DNA of 64,000 nt from Boswellia sacra (taxonomy: Eukaryota > Streptophyta > Magnoliopsida > Sapindales > Burseraceae), in the NCBI GenBank assembly GCA_013180625.2, contig SNVD02007543.1:1-64000 (forward strand), in the 5' to 3' direction. Shown piece by piece: positions 11,081 through 23,282 of this stretch (positions are counted from its first letter, which is position 1; the number at the start of each line of letters is the position of its first letter). The position numbers were made by a program, and so were the translations under genes. The notes beneath the pieces were generated by a model. That model made no database searches. It saw only the letters and a list, made by a program, of their open reading frames with translations, and had not been told where the DNA came from.

Positions 11081-11290
11081 TTGAACCGACTACGGCAAAT
11101 ACAAGACTTGGTTTTGCTTTTCTGCAGCAGCCAAGGGATACAAACTCATATTGACCATGCCTGCATCAATAAATATTGAAAGGAGGGTACTTTTACATTC
11201 ATTTGGAGCAGAATTTGTTCTCACAGATTCTGAGAAAGGTTTGAAAGGAGCAGTTGATAACGCTGAAGAAATTGTTCTGAACACCTAATA
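11081..11290 (+). pseudogene. Cysteine synthase (O-acetylserine thiol-lyase) exon fragment
   Basis: Translation from 11082 reads [13 protein letters not shown], then [20 protein letters not shown], then a stretch ending [13 protein letters not shown]. This matches the part of plant cysteine synthase that carries the phosphate-binding loop of the PLP cofactor and the following helices. The piece is bounded by AG (11079-11080) and GT (11291-11292), so it looks like one exon of 210 bp with its splice sites. The cofactor loop, normally EPTSGNTG, is changed at three positions (T, A, R), and the end is out of frame (AACACCTAATA). Neighbouring exons were not found within a few kb. It is a decayed fragment, either left from a pseudogene or carried in by a transposon. 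Confidence 0.8.
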
Positions 11291-12280
11291 GTTACATTTT
11301 TCAACAGTTTGATATTATGGCTAATCTAAAGGTTAATCATTTGTCATGCTAGGTCTTTCAACCTATGTGGACATTTATATTATTGTCAATATTTGTGTTT
11401 TTCTTTTAATTGAAACTAAATCAATAAAGGAAACGTTAGAGAAAGAGAAAGAGAGAAAGTATGCAAGTGCATGCAGCCACATTACAAAGGAAGATAAAAA
11501 CCACTGTCATTTTTGCAATTTATTAGTTATTCATATATCTAGTAAATTAATAACTACTAGAAATTTCTTGAAAAATTAGATAACATTTGTTATTTTTTAG
11601 CATAGATTAATTTATGTTTCTTTGACCCAGATTAATTAATTTTTGATTGATATAGTAATTTACATTGCATTTCCCATTTATTAAGCTAAATGTAGCGTGC
11701 TTTTTTTACTACTACTTCACAAAGTAAATTTACTATCCAATAATATTATCATATTAAGCTAAATGTAGCATGCTTTTTCGATGCCACCTGACAAAGTACA
11801 TTTATTATCCAATAATATTACCATGATTTATACAGAAATATAACTTTTTCAACTTAATTATACAGAGGGAACTCGTAAATTACTGAATCATTTTTAAGTG
11901 CTTTCATACTTTTATTATTGTATACTTCTTAATTTGCTTTATGGTATTTTTTAATTTATGTTTTAATTCATTTAATTTTTTAATTCTTCTTCTATAGAAC
12001 TAATTAATTGTATACAACATCAGTTCTCCATAAGATCATTCATCTCTTTGCACTCAAAACTAGTCTCGACAATTTAAGCCTTATTGAGAACTACTATCAA
12101 TTGATAACAATTGATATCAAATAAAATTTATTAAGAAACTCCATTATTGTAAGTGTGAAATACAATATCAAACTTTTTCCGATAGTACTATATATCTAGC
12201 CTTCTTTGGTTGTAACAATCTATTTTATTTTCTTAAAAATAGTGTGTACAAAATTTATTAACATATTATTATTATATAAA
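11291..12280. repeat. AT-rich stretch with a 73-bp direct repeat
   Basis: No gene seen. At 11680-11752 and 11753-11825 a 73-bp unit starting ATTAAGCTAAATGTAGC is repeated in tandem with several differences. The rest is strongly AT-rich. Confidence 0.5.
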
Positions 12281-13665
12281 AGACTACTACAAGGATAATA
12301 ATTGAATTAGATCAAATTTAATTATTATTATATAGACCTAAACCTACTTGAATGACACAGAGCTCAGTGGTGATTAGTGTTGTTGATAGTTCTCAACCAC
12401 GAGAAAATTATGATGTACTGGAAAAGGATGATGAATTTGGGTTAGATGATCTATCTAAAGAAGAAGAGTCAAATGACATTGTTAATCTTGATGATTTTGA
12501 TGAAAAATTAATGTCGCATAGACATGATTATTGGTGATCAGAATGTTAAACGTATGACGACTTAGATGATAATTTATTGATAATGACATTGATACATATT
12601 ATGCTTCAAGCAATAAGGAGATGGATGAAGACTACATTTCTTCTGTTGCTGATAATGGTAATGAAAATGTAGCTTTGTTTCATAGTTCCAATTTTTTATT
12701 TTATAAATACTTCAATTATGCATGTTTATGTTCATTTTTTTCCTTTCATTTTTTTTGTAAATCATACCTTTATATATCTTTGGAAATGTTTTTCATCATT
12801 TAATTTCTTTTATACCTACAGGCCTAAAGCAAGTAAGTCCATTCCAATATTGATGCATCCCAGACATAAATCTATTAATATTATTGACTCAAACTTGATG
12901 TATAGTGGCCGAGATGTCATCCAAGATCATAATCTATATGCCTCTAAACAATTGAAGAAGTTTGTCTACACGTGTCATTTGAAATTGCAGGACTGATTCC
13001 ACTTGATATAATGTTATTTTACTTATATGTTACTCTATGAAAATACATTAGTCATGGGCTAATAAAATATTATTTCCCAAGCTTCTTATTGCAATTATAG
13101 CATTTAGTTTTATCCATGTAGGATGATTTTATATTAAATATTTAAATTCTTGAATGCTATACACTTAGAGAGAAAGACAATGATGAAAAGTATGAAACAA
13201 ATATTTTTATAACATCTCCGTACTTTTATTATTAAAAAAATTTAATTTTAATGGGGTCAACTCAATCCTTTAAAAGAAGTTGACTTTTAGCAACCTACTA
13301 TTGCTTTAATTTGTAACCAAAATTGTTATCTGATGAAAGAATATTATGTTTTAGTGAGTATATAAAATTGTGACTAAAAACCATTGTCATTTTGACCAAT
13401 TATAGTAACCTTTTAAAGACCACATCATTTTGGCTACTAATTCTAATTTTTTTCGACACCAGTTCTTTCAATTATTGAGACTATATGGCAGAAATATTTA
13501 TTAGTCATAAACAACTAGTTACGTGTTGATTTTGGTCACTAATACTTATTACTTAATAACATTAGTGAGGAATATTGCCTACTGTCGCTACAACTATACT
13601 TTTAGTAACGAAATCAAATGTCATAAATAAAAATTTTGTTGCTAAAACATAAGTTTCTTGTAGTG
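12281..13665. mobile_element. Probable small CACTA-type element, right end at 13665
   Basis: The sequence ends GTTTCTTGTAGTG at 13653-13665, the reverse complement of CACTACAAGAAAC. It is preceded over about 420 bp by repeated motifs such as TTTTAGTGA, GTGACTAAAA and TTTTAGTAACGAAAT, typical CACTA subterminal repeats. A possible left end is GACTACTACAAGG at 12281, one base off the CACTA start. Inside are short acidic coding remnants (12352-12537, DEFGLDDLSKEEESND; 12822-12992) that I cannot assign. The right end is fairly secure; the left end and internal content are uncertain. Confidence 0.5.
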
Positions 13666-14140
13666 AGGAGGATCAGGATGTTGGTCATGAGGATAAGGAG
13701 GCTAAGGATGAGGGTGAAGGTAAGGATGAGGAGGAGGAGAGGAATAGTGATTTTGACAGCTCCAACGAGGAGGAGTAGGTTGATAAGGAGCGTGGTGGTG
13801 GCAACGAGGAGTAAGTTTTCCCTCTTTTTGTTCATTTCTTGCTTTTGTTCATCCTTTATAGCCATAGGCCTTTTGAACTTGGATTGGTGCCCCTAGTTTT
13901 ATATATATTTCCTTTGATAAAAAAAGAATGAGCCCTATTCATTTCTTCTTTTCCTTTGCATACGAACATGATTCAAAAGAAATTGGCATAGAATATTTGT
14001 GAAAAAATGAACATTTCAATTTCGCATGCTATAGGCGTGGCACCTATTTGGCGTATAGGCATGCACTTACTTGTATAGGCATCTATCTATTAGGGATCCC
14101 ACATCGAATTTTAAACCAATTTTGAGTTTCTTCTTTTATA
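13666..14140 (+). other. Acidic coding remnant and promoter-like stretch before the tandem array
   Basis: 13664-13777 reads as an open acidic stretch (HEDKEAKDEGEGKDEEEE, then NSDFDSSNEEE and a stop). This resembles the acidic tail of a larger protein but has no identifiable domain. Downstream, TATAGGC is repeated around 14030-14080, and TTTTATAAATC at 14134-14144 is a TATA-like box exactly at the start of the first 1412-bp unit. Confidence 0.3.
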
Positions 14141-14349
14141 AATCTCACAACTCTTATCTTTCTCCCTTCATTATTCCATCGTGAGTGAAGCAAGTTTAGA
14201 AATCATCCAAGTTCGGTTAAAGCTCGTCAAAGTTGTAGAATGGCGTTTATTGGAGTCCAGTGGTCTCTTCAGGTTGAAATACCTCAAACAGGTTAGACTG
14301 AATATCCCTTTTCTTAGCTGTAATCAATTTTTGGGATTCAACTGATCAT

Positions 14350-15350
14350 GTCTTTAGATTTCATGGACAAGAGTTATGTCCATTGTTTGAACAATTTAGT
14401 GCTATTATGGGCATCTCTACATCAAGTATTGAAGAGATCATACTACCTCCTTTAAATAGGACTACACTAAATGATTTGACTGATTTGTTTCACGTTCCAC
14501 ATGATGTGATAGGCATACACACTATAGACTGTAGAGTCATGTTGCATTCGTTGATGCCTCTGATTGGGTTGGTAGAGAGAAGATCCATTTCTTAGCGCTG
14601 CATATTTCAATTTTGTCTATTGGCTCAACATTATTGGTTTATGAGGATAGATTTAGAGATCCTTTGTTGGTAACTATGATTTTACAGATGGGGCTTGAAA
14701 AGATGCTTATGCCCCTGATTCTTATTAAGACTTTGACTGGGGTAGATCGTGTAAAGTTGGGAGAGAGCATGAGGCTTTCTGGCATTCTTCTTCTTCTTTA
14801 GTTGGGTCTTATCTCTATTTTTTTTTTTTTTTTTACAGACTATTTCCATAGATATGGCTGCAGGAGAAGTTGGCCATTTTGGCTTGGCCTGAGGTCGACC
14901 CGCTTCGTTATGGACCTCAGCATAATTCCTGTAGAAGGCTTTCGGAAACTAGATTCTTGGACATCTTGGCTTCATGTTGTACCAGACAGACTCATCCATT
15001 GGTATTACCCTTGGTAGAGACTACAACATGTGACTCTCAGGACTTATACCACAAGTGTTCCATTGGCTGGACTCACTCACAGTTACTTTTATGCCCAATC
15101 TTGATTGTGCAGGCAGTACGGATAGAAACAACGTATTGTGATTGTTCTTCCTACTTTTGGGCGTAGATGTCTTACAACACGTTTTCTTGACCATGTTCAA
15201 GGGACTTGGCCACATCGACTTATTCAAAGGGACCTGTTTCACGACTTTGATTTTACTATCGTTGACTAGTACTAGGCAAGGGTTGATTGGTAGGCTGATT
15301 GACACATATGTTAGACTTTCTACAAACAGAAACTCTAAGAAATGCATTTG
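14350..15350 (+). pseudogene. Decayed gene in array unit 1, possibly of a plant DUF7745/mobile-domain-like family
   Basis: Coding-like pieces in changing frames: GQELCPLFEQFSAIMGIS (about 14367-14418), DRFRDPLLVTMILQMG (from 14649), HYKxKCS-type text replaced by SVPLAGLTHSYF in another frame near 15055, and FGRRCLTTRFLDHVQGTW near 15158. These resemble the large plant families with plant-mobile-domain or DUF7745 proteins, many tied to transposons. The family assignment is from memory of the sequence style and is weak. Several in-frame stops and frame changes are present. A long T run followed by ACAG (about 14818-14836) looks like an intron 3' end. The same lesions occur in all four units. 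Confidence 0.35.
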
Positions 15351-15761
15351 AAGTCCTTTGTTAGATATATTCTCCTTTGAAGTAATTTAAACTTAATGAA
15401 AATCAGTTGCATAACATATGTGTAAGCATTAGTTTTGTGCTTATGTTTTGAGCCTGAAGGTGAGAAGGTTTGGACCAATGATGAGAACCACAAAATACTG
15501 AGTGACATTGACCGTTGACTTGAAAACGGACTGAAAATACCCTGAATACACAAATCTCACAACTCTTATCTTTCTCCCTTCATTATTCCATCGTGAGTGA
15601 AGCAAGTTTAGAAATCATCCAAGTTCGGTTAAAGCTCGTCAAAGTTGTAGAATGGCGTTTATTGGAGTCCAGTGGTCTCTTCAGGTTGAAATACCTCAAA
15701 CAGGTTAGACTGAATATCCCTTTTCTTAGCTGTAATCAATTTTTGGGATTCAACTGATCAT

Positions 15762-16762
15762 GTCTTTAGATTTCATGGACAAGAGTTATGTCCATTGTTT
15801 GAACAATTTAGTGCTATTATGGGCATCTCTACATCAAGTATTGAAGAGATCATACTACCTCCTTTAAATAGGACTACACTAAATGATTTGACTGATTTGT
15901 TTCACGTTCCACATGATGTGATAGGCATACACACTATAGACTGTAGAGTCATGTTGCATTCGTTGATGCCTCTGATTGGGTTGGTAGAGAGAAGATCCAT
16001 TTCTTAGCGCTGCATATTTCAATTTTGTCTATTGGCTCAACATTATTGGTTTATGAGGATAGATTTAGAGATCCTTTGTTGGTAACTATGATTTTACAGA
16101 TGGGGCTTGAAAAGATGCTTATGCCCCTGATTCTTATTAAGACTTTGACTGGGGTAGATCGTGTAAAGTTGGGAGAGAGCATGAGGCTTTCTGGCATTCT
16201 TCTTCTTCTTTAGTTGGGTCTTATCTCTATTTTTTTTTTTTTTTTTACAGACTATTTCCATAGATATGGCTGCAGGAGAAGTTGGCCATTTTGGCTTGGC
16301 CTGAGGTCGACCCGCTTCGTTATGGACCTCAGCATAATTCCTGTAGAAGGCTTTCGGAAACTAGATTCTTGGACATCTTGGCTTCATGTTGTACCAGACA
16401 GACTCATCCATTGGTATTACCCTTGGTAGAGACTACAACATGTGACTCTCAGGACTTATACCACAAGTGTTCCATTGGTTGGACTCACTCACAGTTACTT
16501 TTATGCCCAATCTTGATTGTGCAGGCAGTACGGATAGAAACAACGTATTGTGATTGTTCTTCCTACTTTTGGGCGTAGATGTCTTACAACACGTTTTCTT
16601 GACCATGTTCAAGGGACTTGGCCACATCGACTTATTCAAAGGGACCTGTTTCACGACTTTGATTTTACTATCGTTGACTAGTACTAGGCAAGGGTTGATT
16701 GGTAGGCCGATTGACACATATGTTAGACTTTCTACAAACAGAAACTCTAAGAAATGCATTTG
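15762..16762 (+). pseudogene. Decayed gene, array unit 2
   Basis: Same content as unit 1, shifted by 1412 bp, with one private base change (16479) and C at 16708. All stops and frame breaks are shared with unit 1. Confidence 0.35.
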
Positions 16763-17173
16763 AAGTCCTTTGTTAGATATATTCTCCTTTGAAGTAATTT
16801 AAACTTAATGAAAATCAGTTGCATAACATATGTGTAAGCATTAGTTTTGTGCTTATGTTTTGAGCCTGAAGGTGAGAAGGTTTGGACCAATGATGAGAAC
16901 CACAAAATACTGAGTGACATTGACCGTTGACTTGAAAACGGACTGAAAATACCCTGAATACACAAATCTCACAACTCTTATCTTTCTCCCTTCATTATTC
17001 CATCGTGAGTGAAGCAAGTTTAGAAATCATCCAAGTTCGGTTAAAGCTCGTCAAAGTTGTAGAATGGCGTTTATTGGAGTCCAGTGGTCTCTTCAGGTTG
17101 AAATACCTCAAACAGGTTAGACTGAATATCCCTTTTCTTAGCTGTAATCAATTTTTGGGATTCAACTGATCAT

Positions 17174-18174
17174 GTCTTTAGATTTCATGGACAAGAGTTA
17201 TGTCCATTGTTTGAACAATTTAGTGCTATTATGGGCATCTCTACATCAAGTATTGAAGAGATCATACTACCTCCTTTAAATAGGACTACACTAAATGATT
17301 TGACTGATTTGTTTCACGTTCCACATGATGTGATAGGCATACACACTATAGACTGTAGAGTCATGTTGCATTCGTTGATGCCTCTGATTGGGTTGGTAGA
17401 GAGAAGATCCATTTCTTAGCGCTGCATATTTCAATTTTGTCTATTGGCTCAACATTATTGGTTTATGAGGATAGATTTAGAGATCCTTTGTTGGTAACTA
17501 TGATTTTACAGATGGGGCTTGAAAAGATGCTTATGCCCCTGATTCTTATTAAGACTTTGACTGGGGTAGATCGTGTAAAGTTGGGAGAGAGCATGAGGCT
17601 TTCTGGCATTCTTCTTCTTCTTTAGTTGGGTCTTATCTCTATTTTTTTTTTTTTTTTTACAGACTATTTCCATAGATATGGCTGCAGGAGAAGTTGGCCA
17701 TTTTGGCTTGGCCTGAGGTCGACCCGCTTCGTTATGGACCTCAGCATAATTCCTGTAGAAGGCTTTCGGAAACTAGATTCTTGGACATCTTGGCTTCATG
17801 TTGTACCAGACAGACTCATCCATTGGTATTACCCTTGGTAGAGACTACAACATGTGACTCTCAGGACTTATACCACAAGTGTTCCATTGGCTGGACTCAC
17901 TCACAGTTACTTTTATGCCCAATCTTGATTGTGCAGGCAGTACGGATAGAAACAACGTATTGTGATTGTTCTTCCTACTTTTGGGCGTAGATGTCTTACA
18001 ACACGTTTTCTTGACCATGTTCAAGGGACTTGGCCACATCGACTTATTCAAAGGGACCTGTTTCACGACTTTGATTTTACTATCGTTGACTAGTACTAGG
18101 CAAGGGTTGATTGGTAGGCCGATTGACACATATGTTAGACTTTCTACAAACAGAAACTCTAAGAAATGCATTTG
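17174..18174 (+). pseudogene. Decayed gene, array unit 3
   Basis: Copy of the unit 1 remnant with C at the variable site 18120. No private difference was noticed; it appears identical to unit 4. Confidence 0.35.
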
Positions 18175-18585
18175 AAGTCCTTTGTTAGATATATTCTCCT
18201 TTGAAGTAATTTAAACTTAATGAAAATCAGTTGCATAACATATGTGTAAGCATTAGTTTTGTGCTTATGTTTTGAGCCTGAAGGTGAGAAGGTTTGGACC
18301 AATGATGAGAACCACAAAATACTGAGTGACATTGACCGTTGACTTGAAAACGGACTGAAAATACCCTGAATACACAAATCTCACAACTCTTATCTTTCTC
18401 CCTTCATTATTCCATCGTGAGTGAAGCAAGTTTAGAAATCATCCAAGTTCGGTTAAAGCTCGTCAAAGTTGTAGAATGGCGTTTATTGGAGTCCAGTGGT
18501 CTCTTCAGGTTGAAATACCTCAAACAGGTTAGACTGAATATCCCTTTTCTTAGCTGTAATCAATTTTTGGGATTCAACTGATCAT

Positions 18586-19586
18586 GTCTTTAGATTTCAT
18601 GGACAAGAGTTATGTCCATTGTTTGAACAATTTAGTGCTATTATGGGCATCTCTACATCAAGTATTGAAGAGATCATACTACCTCCTTTAAATAGGACTA
18701 CACTAAATGATTTGACTGATTTGTTTCACGTTCCACATGATGTGATAGGCATACACACTATAGACTGTAGAGTCATGTTGCATTCGTTGATGCCTCTGAT
18801 TGGGTTGGTAGAGAGAAGATCCATTTCTTAGCGCTGCATATTTCAATTTTGTCTATTGGCTCAACATTATTGGTTTATGAGGATAGATTTAGAGATCCTT
18901 TGTTGGTAACTATGATTTTACAGATGGGGCTTGAAAAGATGCTTATGCCCCTGATTCTTATTAAGACTTTGACTGGGGTAGATCGTGTAAAGTTGGGAGA
19001 GAGCATGAGGCTTTCTGGCATTCTTCTTCTTCTTTAGTTGGGTCTTATCTCTATTTTTTTTTTTTTTTTTACAGACTATTTCCATAGATATGGCTGCAGG
19101 AGAAGTTGGCCATTTTGGCTTGGCCTGAGGTCGACCCGCTTCGTTATGGACCTCAGCATAATTCCTGTAGAAGGCTTTCGGAAACTAGATTCTTGGACAT
19201 CTTGGCTTCATGTTGTACCAGACAGACTCATCCATTGGTATTACCCTTGGTAGAGACTACAACATGTGACTCTCAGGACTTATACCACAAGTGTTCCATT
19301 GGCTGGACTCACTCACAGTTACTTTTATGCCCAATCTTGATTGTGCAGGCAGTACGGATAGAAACAACGTATTGTGATTGTTCTTCCTACTTTTGGGCGT
19401 AGATGTCTTACAACACGTTTTCTTGACCATGTTCAAGGGACTTGGCCACATCGACTTATTCAAAGGGACCTGTTTCACGACTTTGATTTTACTATCGTTG
19501 ACTAGTACTAGGCAAGGGTTGATTGGTAGGCCGATTGACACATATGTTAGACTTTCTACAAACAGAAACTCTAAGAAATGCATTTG
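18586..19586 (+). pseudogene. Decayed gene, array unit 4
   Basis: Copy of the unit 1 remnant with C at the variable site 19532. The unit ends at 19788 and runs into an A-rich stretch (13 A from 19808). Confidence 0.35.
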
Positions 19587-19788
19587 AAGTCCTTTGTTAG
19601 ATATATTCTCCTTTGAAGTAATTTAAACTTAATGAAAATCAGTTGCATAACATATGTGTAAGCATTAGTTTTGTGCTTATGTTTTGAGCCTGAAGGTGAG
19701 AAGGTTTGGACCAATGATGAGAACCACAAAATACTGAGTGACATTGACCGTTGACTTGAAAACGGACTGAAAATACCCTGAATACACA

Positions 19789-20310
19789 AAAACAAAGCCT
19801 AATCCACAAAAAAAAAAAAATGAAAAAGAAAGACACCAATCAAAGTGGGATATTGATTAAAAGTGGTGCTTATACCTCTACGCCCCAATACCCTACATTG
19901 ACGCATGCGCGGGTCTATCTTTGCCGTAAGTTCACTGTTAGATGTTGGAACGAGGGCCTTCGTAAGGCCTAGTTGTAATAAAAATGCCCAAGAGCCTATG
20001 AAAACAACCAATTTTACGCTTGAAAGTTGGAGAAGATTGTGCAAGAAGGAAGATAGGCATCCACAGGAGGAAAACGGTGCTGCACCTATCACAAAACTTG
20101 AAAGGAGGGTAGAGCACCTCAAAGAAGTGAGCACGTATTTGCCTTACATGTGCGTGCGTTTCCTACACGTGCGCACTCCTTCTCCAGAATTCTATAAATT
20201 TTGGCTTTTCTCCCATTTCGAGGGATAACTATTCATCTAAATTCTCGCACTAGCTTTGCGAAATTTTCTAGCCTCACTTTCGCTAATTTTTGACCCATTT
20301 CCTTTCAAGC
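19789..20310. other. Flank of the array; one unassigned open frame
   Basis: 19905-20228 on the plus strand is open for 107 codons (MRGSIFAVSSLLDVG...). I see no domain or family resemblance. The flanking composition is like non-coding DNA, so it may be a chance frame. No other feature is visible. Confidence 0.2.
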
Positions 20311-20483
20311 CTTTGCATACAGACCCTTGTTTCTATACACTTTTGACCCCTTTTACTTTCAAACTTTCCCATATACACCCTTGTTTCCATACCTTTCAAC
20401 CCTCTTGCTTTCATACTTTCACACACACACACACACGCCTATTTCCATACACTTTGGGCCCCTATTGCTTTCAAACTTTCACT

Positions 20484-20514
<31 letters not shown>

Positions 20515-20640
20515 TTGTTTGGTACACTTTCAACCCCTCTTACTTTTAAAGTGTCACACACATACCCTTGTTTCTATATACTTTAAACCCCTCTTATTCT
20601 CAAGCTTTACACCCACACGTTTATTTACAAACTTACACCT
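20311..20640 (+). repeat. Degenerate minisatellite, about 60-75 bp units, with (CA)n
   Basis: About five or six units of the form CCTTGTTTCCATACACTTT, an ACCCCTCTT(G/A)CTTTCAAAC piece, and CTTTCACACACA. The CA runs have expanded in places (20421-20436, 20484-20511). Open frames across it are products of the repeat, not genes. Confidence 0.7.
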
Positions 20641-20859
20641 TTATTTTCACCAATTTTCAAACAACCGATTACAAACACTTAGTATTCGGTACAACCTGAG
20701 GGTAAATCAACACATTTCCTGTCTTGTCTCACTGTTTATGTTACGTTTTTTATAATTTGCATTTAGAATTGAGATTAGGTGAATATGGGCTATGGTGGCA
20801 GATCGAAGATGGTCGATAGGAAACTACCACTCTAATATGCCTCCATTTTGATATCCACC

Positions 20860-21150
20860 ATTTATTTTATTGCATTTTATCTTTTTTTTTTTTGCTTATT
20901 TACTTTATCGCATTTTTATCTTCAATGCCGGTTACTTTTCCATTATTTACTTTATAACATTTTTATTTTATTACATTTTCCTTTTTTCCTTTTCACACAC
21001 ATTTACTTTTTTGTCTTTTATTTTTACTGTAATTTACCTTATCACACATTTACTTTATTGCACATTTACTTTATCGCCTTTTACATTATCATAGTTTATA
21101 TTATCACGTTTTATATTTATTGCACTTTATTGTTATTGCTCTTTTTATTG
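20860..21150 (+). repeat. AT-rich short-period repeat
   Basis: The motif TTTACTTTATYGCA and variants recurs at about 13-22 bp spacing. Hydrophobic open frames here come from the T-rich composition. Confidence 0.55.
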
Positions 21151-21539
21151 TCTTTCATTTTGTTTCCATCACCATTCCAATGATACCGTTTGAATCCTGA
21201 ACGGCTATCTAAATTGCTCCCATGGCCGCTATTCAATCAATGAGTAGTTATCCATCTCGGTCCGTCAAAACATATTAGACATTGCTTAATCCATAAATGG
21301 ATGTCGTAATAAAAAAGGTTGCGTGACGAGTCACTTTACTGAACTCATTGGAACTTGCACTCGCCATTTCACAATAACAGTTCTCCTTTCACTATTATCG
21401 ACATTCTAACCAATATTTTTGTTCCTCATCTATCTTGTTGAAATGTTGTGATAACGGTTGGATTAGGTAGACTCACACTAATGGTGAGGAATCCGATCTG
21501 GAGGATGGTGGTTTTTAAGTGTTGATTAGAGAAGGAAGG
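21151..21539. other. Left flank of element E
   Basis: No gene. A short piece, GACTCACACTAATGGTGAGG (21469-21488), resembles a motif inside the LTR of element E (GACTCACATTGATGGTGAGG, 22592-22611), so an older relative of E may have left a trace here. 21535-21539 (GAAGG) is the likely left target duplication of E. Confidence 0.35.
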
Positions 21540-23263
21540 TGTAGACACTGAATTTTTTAGGCTTGATGAAGGAATGAAGATGAATGTTGAGAAAAGATAA
21601 TGACCAAAATGCCTTTGGAGGCCAAGAAAGGAAAGGTGAGACATAGTTGGTGAAAGGTCTTGAAAACTAACATGTGATTTTGAAAAATCATAGAAATTAA
21701 TCCACGAGGAATTTGATGATGAGTCATATATCATTGGGAAGCTATGGATGTCTATTTTTCATAGAAATTTACGAATCACTAATTGGAGTTGAACACGAGA
21801 AGTTATGCATGATCGAAGGAACGAAGATATGAAAGGACTACATTGGAGGATGACAAAAAAGGGAAGGGCCAAAGGGATATTGGCCGACCAGCTATCAAAC
21901 AGCTGCCTGACTATCCGAAACAGTTGCTTGACCATCTGAGATCCACTCGGCTGTCAGCCAACGACTGGTCGTCTATCAGATGATCGCCCGACCATCTAGA
22001 AATGGCCGCTCGGCCCTTTTTGGCTTATTTTCAGAAGTTAACTTGAAAAGCTTTCTTTTTCGTCTTTACCTCTCTCCCATACAAACCCCCCTCCTCTCAC
22101 TTTGCAAGACACATCGATTTTCGACTACAATCATCTCTTCTCCCTCTTGAAGACATGCTCAAGAATTCAAGAAGCCTTTTCCACTATAAATATTTTTTTT
22201 AGGCGTTCTATTGCTTTAAACACTCTCAAGCAATATTTTTTTAAGACTTATTTGCTTTGATGAATGCTAAGAAATAGCATAGAATAGGTAAGAATTATTG
22301 TTTCACCCTTGAATGCCATGATTGATGTTGGATGTTTGAATTAGGCTAGAATATGTCATGAATGCCATGTTTAGGCTAGAATAAGCCGTAGGAATCATGT
22401 TTTAGGCTAGAAATGCTATGATACTTGATATGAATCATGCTAGAATAGCTATAGGTAGAATTGCCATGATAGAATTTATCAAAATCTAGGCTAGAATGCC
22501 ATGATATTAGATTATCGCTTTGTTTGATTGCTTATGAATGTATGAATATATCATGATTAAAAGTGCGATTGTATGATGCCATGAAGTGACGGTGGACTCA
22601 CATTGATGGTGAGGGACCATCACTTAGAATGAATACTTGAATAACATGAATATGTATGTAGAGACTTGATGGACATTGAATAGACTCACAAATGATGGTA
22701 AGGAATTCATTATCTATTAACTCTGGACTTGGATACTTGTGATATATACAATGGATTGTACAGATGAAATATAGAATTTACTTTATCATTGAATAACAAT
22801 TGTTGTAATCCTCTTCGATTCCCTTATGTTTGAAAGGAAATGTAATCCATTCTCTTCCCTCTTTCTTTGTATGAATATACAACTGTCATTGATTGAATAA
22901 TCACCACATATGCCTAACAAAGATAAAAAAAGGAATATGTGGATAAAACAAACAATGCCAGGTGAACTAAGTAACAACACAAGATATTTCTATTTGGTAT
23001 TCCCAAGTGAAGGCCGGATTTACATCCGGGCGGCTTGAAGGACTCGTATCTAACTTAAACCCATCTCTGAAGGGAGGAGGGTAGTTTAGGTCCCTAAGTG
23101 AGGGATTACATTGCCCCCATTCATTCTTAATTGAATAATTGGGTAGCAACTCCTTTCTCCTGATGTGCCTATGGCTTGTTTTTGTTCTCTTACGTATAGA
23201 AAAGAGGCATTGACATAGTGTTGTGGTTGCAAATGCTCTGGCAGGATGAAAGCCCCATTCACA
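21540..23263 (+). repeat. 5' LTR of element E (1724 bp)
   Basis: It runs from TGTAGACACTG to CCCATTCACA. Inside, about 22310-22520, a degenerate repeat around TAGGCTAGAATGCCATGAT is visible. Compared with the 3' LTR it lacks a block of roughly 250 bp (present at about 30755-31060). The CATATAAACC-like TATA site of the 3' LTR is changed here (CCATACAAACC, about 22077-22087). Confidence 0.75.
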
Positions 23264-23264
23264 G

Positions 23265-23282
23265 TGGCAACTTCACTAGGGA
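23265..23282 (+). other. Primer binding site of element E
   Basis: TGGCAACTTCACTAGGGA one base after the LTR end. This is close to the TGGCGACTC-type sites complementary to tRNA-Arg used by Tat/Ogre elements. Confidence 0.65.

Larger units (their letters stand above)
14141..19788 (+). repeat. Tandem array, four 1412-bp units, nearly identical
   Basis: Units start at 14141, 15553, 16965 and 18377, each beginning AATCTCACAACTC and ending CCTGAATACAC. The spacing is 1412 bp every time, including an 18-base T run inside the unit. I could find only two base differences: position 15296 (T in unit 1, C in the others) and 16479 (T in unit 2, C in the others). The junctions share two A bases with the 3' flank (19789). 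The array is either a very recent tandem amplification or an assembly product. Confidence 0.95.

Noticed and set aside
11090..11284. A minus-strand open frame of 64 codons.
   Set aside because: It is the antisense of the cysteine synthase exon, which reads clearly on the plus strand.
14383..19587. Repeated sets of open frames of 60-108 codons on both strands in the tandem array.
   Set aside because: They are fragments and antisense shadows of one decayed gene copied four times; none has a complete domain.
20256..21183. Open frames rich in Phe, His and Thr or in Phe/Leu.
   Set aside because: They arise from the CA/TTTC minisatellite and the AT-rich repeat.
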